Shown here one piece after another: positions 9,141 to 15,998 of a stretch of DNA of 64,000 nt. Numbering within the stretch: the first letter of the stretch is position 1; the number at the start of each line of letters is the position of its first letter. Made by a program: the position numbers and the translations under genes. The DNA comes from Chitinibacter bivalviorum (GTDB taxonomy: Bacteria; Pseudomonadota; Gammaproteobacteria; Burkholderiales; Chitinibacteraceae), in the NCBI RefSeq assembly GCF_013403565.1, contig NZ_CP058627.1:682001-746000 (forward strand), read 5' to 3'. The notes below the pieces were generated by a model. It was not told where the DNA came from, ran no database searches, and saw nothing but the letters and a program-made list of their open reading frames with translations.

Positions 9141-9263
9141 GGTGTTTTTGTTTTGAGATTAAAAAATAGGCAATTATTCAGCCTAAAACGGTATCAATGT
9201 GACATTTTGATGCCATTTTTTGCCCATTAGGTTTCAATTTGCTTGTCTCTGGCGATTTATTAA

Positions 9264-9355
9264 CTATAGTGCCGAGTTTTCCCACTTATGCCCGAATTCG
9301 CCGAATAGTTGCTTGGGTAAGATGTGGATAAGCGGATTAAGTGCTTGTTTAATTA
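9264..9355 (+). repeat. 92-bp direct repeat unit U3 with a perfect DnaA box
   Basis: Begins CTATAGTGCCGAGTTTTCCC and ends TGTGGATAAGCGGATTAAGT. TGTGGATAA at 9323-9331 is the exact complement of the DnaA box TTATCCACA. It lies just downstream of the K+-channel gene stop. Confidence 0.65.
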
Positions 9356-9383
9356 GCCATATTATTGATTGATTAAAATTTAA

Positions 9384-11099
9384 TCAATGTGCGGCGAGTT
9401 GGTCTGTTTTGCGTTGAGCTAATTTGCGGAAAATCCAGCTTTGCGGCTGTTCCACTCCGGTGCGAATGTAGTCGAGTAGCGCGATGCTCTCTTGTACTGC
9501 GTTATGCGCGATCCGCGCATGATGATCGCCGGCAAAAAGCAGTTCATCGCCAAACTGCAGCAGCGTCTCGCCCGATGGTAGGAGCGTGTCACACCCCGCG
9601 TGACGATGGAGTAGGGCGAGGCATTGCAACGTATTGCCATGATTTAATGCATCGTGGGTGTAGTGATCAATGCGCAGTGGTGGTTGCGGTTGGGCCAGCA
9701 TGGCGTGGACTGCTGACGCATTTTTGGCATTAAATTGAACGCGCCAAATTTCGGGGACATGGCCTGCGCACAGTTGATTGAGTTGAGGCAGCAATTGCGC
9801 GGCCCAATCTTCCGATTGCTGCTGAATCAAGCTCATGGCATCGGCGAGTAAAGGGTTTTCCATCGCGCGCAGACATTCGTGCGCAATAATCTGAGCCCGA
9901 ATCGAGGTGATATTGGGTTTAAAGGCCTGAAATAAGATGTGGTTATGCGTTAAATTTTGCCGCGCCACGGTATATAGATGCGGGTTTATTTCCCGCGCAG
10001 TGGCCAGTGCCGACAGATTATTGGCGTCATGGTCATGGCTAACCAGCAAGCCGACGGCCTGTTCAATCCGCGCTTGACGCAAGGAGGCTGCATCTACGCC
10101 CAGCGCCAAAATAAAATCAGACTCGGGTAACTGCGCTTGCGGCTCTGGATCAATGACCGTGACAGTACATCCTGCCTGTATCAGTGCGGTATACACTGCG
10201 CCGCCAAAGCGTCCGTAGCCGACAATAACCCAGTGCCCAATCGGTGGTGGTGGATCATTGCTGATAAGATTGCCCGGGAAGTCGGCCAAGACATCACATA
10301 GCTGGGCAACCGTGGGTTGCTGCAATCGGCGCGCAAATTTGCGGCCTACAGTTTCAAATAGATTGATGACCTTATTCGTGCCAAACGAGGCCATATTTTC
10401 GGCGACTGATCGATTGCGGCTGCGGCAAATCGACAGTAATTTTGGGCGCAATACATAGGCACTGATTGCGATCGCTAAATTGACTTCTTCGTTGCCAGTG
10501 ATACCGATAATGCCGATGCATTGTGGATGCTCTATGCCTGCGACTTTGAGTAATTCGGGATTGGCGGCATCGCCCGCAATGCAGGGGGTGTCGTAATGAA
10601 AATCAGCCAAGGCAATGTCGTTAATGCGCTCTTCACGCAATTCCACAATCACAAAGCGCATATCAAGATCATCGAGCACCTTGCACAGTAGCCGTGCGCT
10701 TTGCCCGTAACCGCAAATCAGATAAAAAGGCTCGCTAATGCGCCGCACTTTACGTCGGAATCGGGCATGGGCAATCGCTTTGCGTAGCGATTCATCGCGC
10801 ATCAAGCCAAAAATCGAGCCTATCGTGTACGCCCAGCCTGTGACGGCCAAATAAATGCACACCAAGACCCATAAGCGTTGCTGATAGGTAAAAGGGTGGG
10901 GGATCTCGCCAAAGCCAATCGAGGTGGCGGTATAACTAATGAAATAAAAGGCGTGGAAAAAATCGATGTGATACGGCTTGCCATCGCCGTCTATCCCCGG
11001 AATCAAGACCAGACCGAGTACGGCGATCGCATACACGCTGATCAGCATGACAATCGGCGCGCGCAAGCGCCGCAGCATGAGGAAGAAGATGCCGTCCAT
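9384..11099 (-). CDS. Potassium channel protein with two TrkA-N (RCK) domains
   Basis: 571 residues. Two N-terminal transmembrane helices (about 10-35 and 75-100) flank a pore loop with filter T-A-T-S-I-G-F-G-E, a variant of T-V-G-Y-G. Two Rossmann NAD-binding domains follow (C-G-Y-G-Q-S near 130, V-G-Y-G-R-F-G-G near 295), and the C-terminus resembles a TrkA-C domain. This is the layout of ligand-gated K+ channels such as Kch/MthK, though the SIGFG filter leaves ion selectivity open. It lies 2 nt after the DUF6394 gene and the pair is bracketed by DnaA-box-like repeats. Confidence 0.85.
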   Translation of the reverse strand: MDGIFFLMLRRLRAPIVMLISVYAIAVLGLVLIPGIDGDGKPYHIDFFHAFYFISYTATSIGFGEIPHPFTYQQRLWVLVCIYLAVTGWAYTIGSIFGLMRDESLRKAIAHARFRRKVRRISEPFYLICGYGQSARLLCKVLDDLDMRFVIVELREERINDIALADFHYDTPCIAGDAANPELLKVAGIEHPQCIGIIGITGNEEVNLAIAISAYVLRPKLLSICRSRNRSVAENMASFGTNKVINLFETVGRKFARRLQQPTVAQLCDVLADFPGNLISNDPPPPIGHWVIVGYGRFGGAVYTALIQAGCTVTVIDPEPQAQLPESDFILALGVDAASLRQARIEQAVGLLVSHDHDANNLSALATAREINPHLYTVARQNLTHNHILFQAFKPNITSIRAQIIAHECLRAMENPLLADAMSLIQQQSEDWAAQLLPQLNQLCAGHVPEIWRVQFNAKNASAVHAMLAQPQPPLRIDHYTHDALNHGNTLQCLALLHRHAGCDTLLPSGETLLQFGDELLFAGDHHARIAHNAVQESIALLDYIRTGVEQPQSWIFRKLAQRKTDQLAAH

Positions 11100-11101
11100 G
11101 C

Positions 11102-11485
11102 TTAGCGCCGATGTTGCAGCGTTTCACCAATCAGCAGCACCACCGAAACCAAATTAGCGGCCAGTGCGCCGGCGGCAAATGACACCACCATCGAGGTAAT
11201 ACCCGGTGTCATGCCTAAGCCAGAAACATATTCGGCATGCCCCCAGATCAAGGCCGCAGTGACTAATTGCAAATCAGCGACCAGGCTAGTGGCCAAATGC
11301 AGCGCACCAACTTGGGTACGATCGCCAAATTTGAGTGTGGTCGCAATCAGATTAATCACAATCGCGGCAAATAGCTCAAACACATCATGCTGGTGCGCCA
11401 CATCGATTTGGCCCAAGACAAAGCCGAAATTGAGCGTGAACGCGAGCAGGATGAAAAAACCAAAAATCACTTTTTCAATATTCAT
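11102..11485 (-). CDS. DUF6394-like small membrane protein
   Basis: 127 residues with about four hydrophobic helices and conserved-looking polar segments between (ELFAAIVINLIATTLKFGDR, HLATSLVADLQL). I recognise it as resembling DUF6394, known as a small membrane protein next to TrkA-N channels. It is first in a two-gene operon with the K+ channel, 2 nt apart, so an accessory role in ion transport is a reasonable inference; the biochemical function is unknown. Confidence 0.75.
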   Translation of the reverse strand: MNIEKVIFGFFILLAFTLNFGFVLGQIDVAHQHDVFELFAAIVINLIATTLKFGDRTQVGALHLATSLVADLQLVTAALIWGHAEYVSGLGMTPGITSMVVSFAAGALAANLVSVVLLIGETLQHRR

Positions 11486-11515
11486 GATGCCAGCCTAGTG
11501 GGTAGATACATGCAG

Positions 11516-11563
11516 GGGTATATCGTTGTAAAGCCGCTGTAATGGCTGTGCAGGGATATACAT
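11516..11563. repeat. 48/49-bp palindromic repeat, copy R3
   Basis: Starts GGGTATATCG and ends GATATACAT, one base shorter than the rest of the family. The 18-bp arms pair with two mismatches and two wobbles. Confidence 0.65.
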
Positions 11564-11623
11564 ATTGAATTGATTGTGGCGTAGTCCACTGCCGAGTTCA
11601 AGTGCATTTTGCCGCCGCTGAGC

Positions 11624-11692
11624 TTATCCACGCGCAAGGTGGATAAAACCGGCGCTGCGCTGTGGATAAGTGCGCTAAGTCCTTGAACTAAT
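11624..11692 (+). repeat. DnaA-box-like repeat unit U4
   Basis: Holds TTATCCACG (11624), GGTGGATAA (11639) and the perfect box TGTGGATAA (11661-11669), which is followed by GTGCGCTAAGT as in the other units. Confidence 0.6.
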
Positions 11693-11770
11693 GTGCTGCT
11701 GCTAGATTGATGCAAAAAGTGGCAGCGAGAAAGGCTTTTCCCCGCATTACTGGCATAGCTGCGGGGGTAA

Positions 11771-11807
11771 GCTGTGGATGAGTGAGCTAAGTGGCTGTTT
11801 TGAATTA
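11771..11807 (+). repeat. DnaA-box-like repeat unit U5
   Basis: GCTGTGGATGAGTGAGCTAA then GTGGCTGTTTT; upstream TTTTCCCC and GGGGGTAAG match the left part of U2/U3 and form a CCCCGCA/TGCGGGG stem. Confidence 0.55.
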
Positions 11808-11829
11808 CATAATCATCGCTGCTTAATTT

Positions 11830-12459
11830 TTAAGCAAAAACAAGCCCGCTCATCTTCAATAGTGACACGCCAATTGCGGCCATCATTAACGCAATCAAGC
11901 CATCCAGCACGCGCCAAGCCACGGGTTTGGCGAACAAAGGCGCAAGTTTGCTGGCACCAAAGGCCAAGGAAAAAAACCACAAACCCGAAAAACTCACGGC
12001 ACCTAATAAAAACATCGGTTGATTGGCCGGATCTTGCTGCGCACCGATCCCGCCGACTAACACCACCGTATCCAAAATCGCATGCGGATTGAGTACCGAA
12101 AAACCCAGCGCTGCCAATGCCACGCCTTTCGCGGTTTTAATGCCCTGACTTTGCGCATCCAGTACCAGCGCTGCTGGGCGAATGGCTTTTTTCAGCGATT
12201 GCCAGCCAAACCAAAATACAAAGGCCGCACCGGCTAAAGCCATCCAGACTTCGAGTTGCGGTAAGGTCTGCAGCATTTTGCCCATGCCCAGTACGCCTGC
12301 CGACATCAGCAACATATCGCAGGTCACACAAGTGATCGCCGCAACAAAAAGATGTTGGCGCGTGATGCCTTGGCGCAAGATAAAAGCATTCTGCGCGCCA
12401 ATCGCCATAATCAGGCTGGCACACAAAGCCATGCCTTGGAAAAACACACTGCTATTCAT
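11830..12459 (-). CDS. argO: LysE/ArgO-family amino acid exporter
   Basis: 209 residues with six hydrophobic segments; the N-terminal motif I-M-A-I-G-A-Q-N-A-F-I-L-R-Q-G and the central F-S-V-L-N-P-H-A-I-L-D-T are signatures of LysE/ArgO exporters of lysine and arginine. It is divergent from an ArgP-like regulator with about 120 bp of AT-rich DNA between, the same regulator/exporter pairing known for LysG/LysE and ArgP/ArgO. Export is thus probably induced by basic amino acids. Confidence 0.88.
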   Translation of the reverse strand: MNSSVFFQGMALCASLIMAIGAQNAFILRQGITRQHLFVAAITCVTCDMLLMSAGVLGMGKMLQTLPQLEVWMALAGAAFVFWFGWQSLKKAIRPAALVLDAQSQGIKTAKGVALAALGFSVLNPHAILDTVVLVGGIGAQQDPANQPMFLLGAVSFSGLWFFSLAFGASKLAPLFAKPVAWRVLDGLIALMMAAIGVSLLKMSGLVFA

Positions 12460-12579
12460 TGTTTCAACCCTGTTCGAATTATTTTTGGAATAAAGGCATT
12501 GTGCTAAGAAACGCTTGCTTGATAAAGAATATTTAATTTATCTTGTGAATACTTAAAATATCTTAATTTAGAGGCGGCG

Positions 12580-13479
12580 ATGCAATTCGATCATAAACAG
12601 GCCGAAGCCTTATTGGCGGTCATTGATACGGGGAGCTTTGAACAGGCCGCCCATGAGTTGCATTTAACTGCATCGGCGATTTCGCAGCGCGTGCGGCAAT
12701 TGGAAACGCAATTGGGTACGCCGCTGTTGGTGCGCTCGCGGCCATGCCGAGCAACGATGGCTGGGCAACAATTATTGCAATACCTGCGTCGCGCGCGGCT
12801 GCTGGAGCAAGATTTTTTTGCCAGCTTTTCCGGTGAGCAATCAATGCCTTTGAGTGTGCCATTGGCGGTCAATGCCGATACGCTGAGCACATGGCTGTTA
12901 CCGGCGCTGAGTGATTTTTTGATTAGCGAAAATGTCCTGATTAGCCTCACTGTCGATGATCAGGATCATACCTATAGCCTGATGCAGGAAGGTCAGGCGC
13001 TGGCATGCGTGTCCGCCGAGCCCAATCCAATGCAAGGCTGTATGGTGCATGAGCTGGGCGTGCTGCGGTATCGGATGTTGGCTTCACCCGTATTTCACGC
13101 GCGCTGGTTTGGCAAGGGCTATCACCGCGAAGCGGCACGGGTGGCGCCCGTGATGGTGTTTAACCGCAAAGATGCCCTGCAGGCAGGGTTTTTGCAGCAG
13201 TTATTTGGATTGCGCCCCGGTAGTTATCCCGAGCATCACGTGCCGGCGAGCGAGCCCTATTTGCAATCGATTTTGCTCAGCTTAGGTTACGGCATGGTGC
13301 CGCACCTGCAAGCAGATGAATACATCGCCCGTGGTGAGCTCATCGACGTTGCGCCGCAAAAGCCCACCGATGTCGTGCTGTATTGGCACCATTGGAAAGT
13401 GCAGTCTCCACGCTTGGAGCGACTTTCGCGTCGCTTGGTTGAGGCGGCGCGGCAGACTTTGCTGACTCGGCTTGATTAA
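12580..13479 (+). CDS. argP: LysR-family regulator, ArgP-like (divergent from argO)
   Basis: 299 residues. Helix-turn-helix AAHELHLTASAISQRVRQLE near residues 20-40 and an ArgP-type effector domain (PLAVNADTLSTWLLPAL, C-terminal YWHHW). It is a paralogue of the regulator at 6981, but paired with the exporter gene. By analogy with ArgP/LysG it should bind the argO promoter and activate on lysine or arginine. Its 3' end overlaps an opposite-strand STAS-like frame by 140 bp. Confidence 0.87.
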   Translation: MQFDHKQAEALLAVIDTGSFEQAAHELHLTASAISQRVRQLETQLGTPLLVRSRPCRATMAGQQLLQYLRRARLLEQDFFASFSGEQSMPLSVPLAVNADTLSTWLLPALSDFLISENVLISLTVDDQDHTYSLMQEGQALACVSAEPNPMQGCMVHELGVLRYRMLASPVFHARWFGKGYHREAARVAPVMVFNRKDALQAGFLQQLFGLRPGSYPEHHVPASEPYLQSILLSLGYGMVPHLQADEYIARGELIDVAPQKPTDVVLYWHHWKVQSPRLERLSRRLVEAARQTLLTRLD

Positions 13480-13759
13480 TGGCTGTTGCAGCTTGTGCTT
13501 GCCGGTGTTTTTCAAACGCGCTTCGCGCTTGTTTCAGAGTTGAAAACAGCATAAAGCTGTTTTGGACGTGTTCTGTTTGAGCCGACTGCGCCACGCGGGC
13601 CTCAATCTGGCTTTTGCGCCCCGCGAGCGCGAGTGGTATGCCGCGTTCAGCCAAGCCTTGCTGTAAATCCCACATAGCCTGCTCGCCGGCCATATCAATT
13701 TGCGTAATCAGTGTTGTATTGATTGCCGCTAATGTGATTTTCGCTTGTTCCATAGACAA
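13340..13759 (-). pseudogene. STAS-domain fragment (probable SulP transporter remnant)
   Basis: 139 residues. Residues about 10-90 (INTTLITQIDMAGEQAMWDL then GIPLALAGRKSQIEARV) resemble the second half of a STAS domain as found at the C-terminus of SulP anion transporters (D-T/S-T-A-L...L-x-x-R-G-I-x-L-x-L-A-G). The start of the STAS fold and all membrane helices are missing, and the tail runs into the antisense of the argP 3' end and looks random. A decayed gene end is the simplest reading; a small functional protein is not excluded. Confidence 0.45.
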
Positions 13760-13777
13760 TGCCCGTCAGAATTTCTG

Positions 13778-13826
13778 ATGTATTTGCCCAAGGATTAGTC
13801 AAGTCAATGTATTGATGACTATACCC
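13778..13826. repeat. 49-bp palindromic repeat, copy R4
   Basis: On the minus strand it starts GGGTATAGTC and ends CAAATACAT at the family spacing. Inner arms AGTCA/TGACT and TCAAT/ATTGA pair. It lies in the gap before tonB, just beside the STAS fragment. Confidence 0.65.
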
Positions 13827-13910
13827 TGCACGGTATTTTGTAGGCCTTTGAGTGAGGTAAGCGACGACTTCGCAAGTCATTAAAGCAGAATCGAAGTTAA
13901 ATACGTATTG

Positions 13911-13956
13911 CAAATGAGAATGGTTGCTAGTAGCATATGCGAATGATTCTCGATAA
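13911..13956. promoter_or_regulatory. Candidate Fur-binding region upstream of tonB
   Basis: Two Fur-like stretches, AAATGAGAATGGTTGC and GCGAATGATTCTCGAT, the second overlapping the start codon. Each resembles half to two-thirds of the GATAATGATAATCATTATC consensus. The downstream genes are all iron-uptake genes, which supports iron control, but the match is imperfect. Confidence 0.45.
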
Positions 13957-14659
13957 CAAAAAAATTCTTTGCGGTGTCGTCGTCCTTCACGCGGCTATGT
14001 TTTATCAGCTGAGTCAGTCGGTACGGCCGCAGTCGCAAGCTGAGCCCCTGATGATGCAGGCCATCCCTTTGGCGATGGGCGACTTGGCTCCCGAGCCTAA
14101 GCCCGAAGCGCAAAAGCCGCTTGCTCAGCCCAAGCAAAAAATGAAGACGGTCAAACAGAAAGTGCAAGAGCGCGTTGTTCGACCTGCGCAGGTAGCCAAG
14201 ACCGAAGCGCAGACGCAAACGCCAGAGCGCAGCGCAACGCTGGAAGTCGCGGCTGCAAAAGCCAATCAAAATGCAGATAACGCTGAGCCGACTGTGAGCA
14301 AAAGTCGCGATGCCACTGAGCACGCCGCAGCAGGCGGGCAAGAAGGCGTGAGCAAGCAGGTAGAGCCGACGGTTAGCGCGCCCAGCTTTCATGCCAATTA
14401 TCTAAGCAACCCCAAGCCGCCTTATCCTCCCGCGTCACTGGCGCTCGGTGAGCAAGGCGTCGTGATGTTGCGCGTTGCAGTGAGCCCGGCGGGTTTGCCT
14501 GAAAAAATCGATTTGGCCAAAAGCAGTGGCTATTCGCGCCTGGATGCGGTGGCGCAAAGCACCGTGCTGAAATGGCGCTTTGTGCCGGCCAAGCGGGGCG
14601 ATGAAGCGGTGGCTGGCACCGTTGTAGTACCGGTTAATTTTTCAATCAAGAAGTCTTAA
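13937..14659 (+). CDS. tonB: Energy transducer TonB
   Basis: 240 residues: a short N-terminal membrane anchor (KKILCGVVVLHAAMFYQL), a long proline/lysine/glutamine-rich periplasmic spacer (about 45-150) and a C-terminal TonB domain (NPKPPYPPASLALGEQG, then L-K-W-R-F-V-P-A-K). It passes proton-motive energy from ExbB/ExbD to outer-membrane receptors. An in-frame ATG at 13943 is an alternative start. First gene of tonB-exbB-exbD, followed by a catecholate-type receptor, so it likely serves iron uptake. Confidence 0.92.
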   Translation: MRMILDNKKILCGVVVLHAAMFYQLSQSVRPQSQAEPLMMQAIPLAMGDLAPEPKPEAQKPLAQPKQKMKTVKQKVQERVVRPAQVAKTEAQTQTPERSATLEVAAAKANQNADNAEPTVSKSRDATEHAAAGGQEGVSKQVEPTVSAPSFHANYLSNPKPPYPPASLALGEQGVVMLRVAVSPAGLPEKIDLAKSSGYSRLDAVAQSTVLKWRFVPAKRGDEAVAGTVVVPVNFSIKKS

Positions 14660-14668
14660 GGATTCGTC

Positions 14669-15340
14669 ATGGATTTGTCTTTGGTTTTGCACTCAGGTGA
14701 CCCGATATTGCAATCGGTTTTTGGGCTTTTGGTCTTGATGTCGATCGTGAGCTGGGTGGTGATCATCGCACGCTCTCGCCTGCTTTGGATTATGAAGCGC
14801 CACCAGCAAAAGTTTATGAGCTCTTTTTGGGAGGCCAGTGATTGGCAAGAGGCACTCAGTTTAGCGCTCAAACATAAAGCGCCAGCGGCCAAATTGGCGC
14901 GCGCGGGGGCTGATGGTTTGCGCCATTATCGGGCTCATGAGGGCGGCGGCTTGGGTAAAGCTGTTTCGCTGGATGATTATCTGGTTCGCAATCTACGCAC
15001 CAAATTAAGCCAAGAAACCGCCAAGATGGAGCGCGGCTTGACGTGGCTGGCCACCACAGGCTCGGTCGCGCCATTTATTGGCTTGTTTGGCACGGTCTGG
15101 GGGATTTATCACGCCTTGGTCGGTATTGCGACTAGTGGTAATGCCTCGCTGACAACGGTGGCGGCACCGATTGGTGAGGCTTTGGTGGCGACGGCGGCGG
15201 GTTTGGCGGTCGCGATTCCGGCGGTGATTGCCTACAACGCGTTTATTCGCAGCAACCGCCGCTTTGCGCAAGAGCTCGATGGCTTTACGCATGATTTACA
15301 CGCACAACTCTTGACGGAGGGTGGTCATGGCATTCGGTAA
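14669..15340 (+). CDS. exbB: ExbB proton channel subunit (MotA/TolQ/ExbB family)
   Basis: 223 residues with three transmembrane helices: about 15-37, and 125-150 and 170-195 separated by a conserved loop. ATTGSVAPFIGLFGTVWGIYH and EALVATAAGLAVAIPAVIAYN are the family signature. It forms the inner-membrane pentamer around ExbD that powers TonB. Its last codons (HGIR, stop) overlap the ATG of a leader ORF that duplicates the start of exbD. Confidence 0.93.
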   Translation: MDLSLVLHSGDPILQSVFGLLVLMSIVSWVVIIARSRLLWIMKRHQQKFMSSFWEASDWQEALSLALKHKAPAAKLARAGADGLRHYRAHEGGGLGKAVSLDDYLVRNLRTKLSQETAKMERGLTWLATTGSVAPFIGLFGTVWGIYHALVGIATSGNASLTTVAAPIGEALVATAAGLAVAIPAVIAYNAFIRSNRRFAQELDGFTHDLHAQLLTEGGHGIR

Positions 15341-15419
15341 TTTTTCAGCGCAAGAAATTGTGTTAATCGCAGAAATCAATACGGGTTTGTGGATGGGGAT
15401 GAATCATGGCATTCGGTAG
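15327..15419 (+). CDS. 30-codon leader ORF, partial duplicate of the exbD start
   Basis: Encodes MAFGNFSAQEIVLIAEINTG and a short tail ending NHGIR. The first 20 residues mirror the ExbD start MAFGSFGQQDAAPMAEINTT. It has the best Shine-Dalgarno of the region (GGAGG six bases upstream). Its stop lies inside the exbD start region, as the exbB stop lies inside this ORF. The pattern fits a 79-bp tandem duplication followed by drift. It may be translated and couple exbB to exbD. Confidence 0.5.
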   Translation: MAFGNFSAQEIVLIAEINTGLWMGMNHGIR

Positions 15420-15828
15420 TTTTGGGCAGCAAGACGCCGCGCCAATGGCGGAAATCAATACCACGCCACTGGTGGATGTGATGCTGGTGCTGTTGGTGGT
15501 CTTTATCGTGACCGCGCCGGTCATGACGCATGCCGTCAAAGTTGAGTTGCCAAAGGCGAGCGCTGAAGTAGTGCAACAGCAAAAAGCCGTCATTCGTTTG
15601 AGTTTACAGGCCGATGGGGCATTGCTCGATGAGAAAACGCCAATTGATCCGGCCAGCTTGAGCGCAAGATTTAGCGCGGCATTTGCGCAAGATCCGCTCA
15701 CAGAAGTGCATCTATACGCCGACAAAACCGTGCAATACGAGCGGATTGCCCAAACGATGGCGCAAGCGCAGCAGGCGGGTCTGACGCGAATTGGCTTAAT
15801 GACCAATGGACAGGGGGCAGGGCAATGA
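15406..15828 (+). CDS. exbD: ExbD biopolymer transport protein
   Basis: 140 residues: short cytoplasmic tail, one transmembrane helix with the essential Asp in TTPLVDVMLVLLVVFIVTAP, then a periplasmic domain. It sits inside the ExbB pore and couples proton flow to TonB. GGGGA seven bases upstream supports this ATG. Last gene before the terminator at 15944. Confidence 0.92.
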   Translation: MAFGSFGQQDAAPMAEINTTPLVDVMLVLLVVFIVTAPVMTHAVKVELPKASAEVVQQQKAVIRLSLQADGALLDEKTPIDPASLSARFSAAFAQDPLTEVHLYADKTVQYERIAQTMAQAQQAGLTRIGLMTNGQGAGQ

Positions 15829-15943
15829 GCATTCAATCAGCACTGAATTGTAGTTTTTGGCTGGCGCAGCTTTGGGCTGCGGCCTGCTGTCGACACGAGC
15901 GACTCATTCATTCATAGCGTCAGACTGTGATTATCCAAGCGAC

Positions 15944-15967
15944 GGCGGGTTAATCCCGCCTTTTTTT
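15944..15967 (+). terminator. Intrinsic terminator after exbD
   Basis: GGCGGGttaatCCCGCC followed by seven T. It lies immediately upstream of the receptor gene, so receptor expression needs read-through or its own promoter. Confidence 0.8.
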
Positions 15968-15998
15968 GTCTCAAAAATATAGAAAAGTGTTCAAGACC

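Larger units (their letters stand above)
8855..9383. other. 529-bp intergenic region: terminator plus three DnaA-box-like repeat units
   Basis: No plausible gene. It holds the terminator of the dehydrogenase operon near the left end and three related units (8985, 9049, 9264) that end in a GTGGRTAAG-like motif followed by TTAAGT. Similar units occur beyond the next two genes at 11624 and 11771. Confidence 0.6.
11486..11829. other. 344-bp intergenic region: palindromic repeat plus DnaA-box-like units
   Basis: No convincing gene. It contains palindrome R3 (11516), a cluster of three DnaA-box-like 9-mers within 46 bp (11624-11669) and repeat units U4 and U5. Confidence 0.6.

Noticed and set aside
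11482..11715. 77-residue minus-strand ORF in the intergenic region
   Set aside because: Covers the palindrome and DnaA-box repeats, no Shine-Dalgarno, no recognisable composition; treated as chance.
8855..11829. Chromosomal replication origin (oriC) because of DnaA-box clusters
   Set aside because: No dnaA, dnaN, gyrB, rpmH or gidA/parAB nearby and no clear AT-rich unwinding element beside the boxes; kept only as DnaA-box-like repeats.
13695..13913. 72-residue minus-strand ORF upstream of the STAS fragment
   Set aside because: Spans repeat R4, overlaps the STAS frame in another phase and has no family features.
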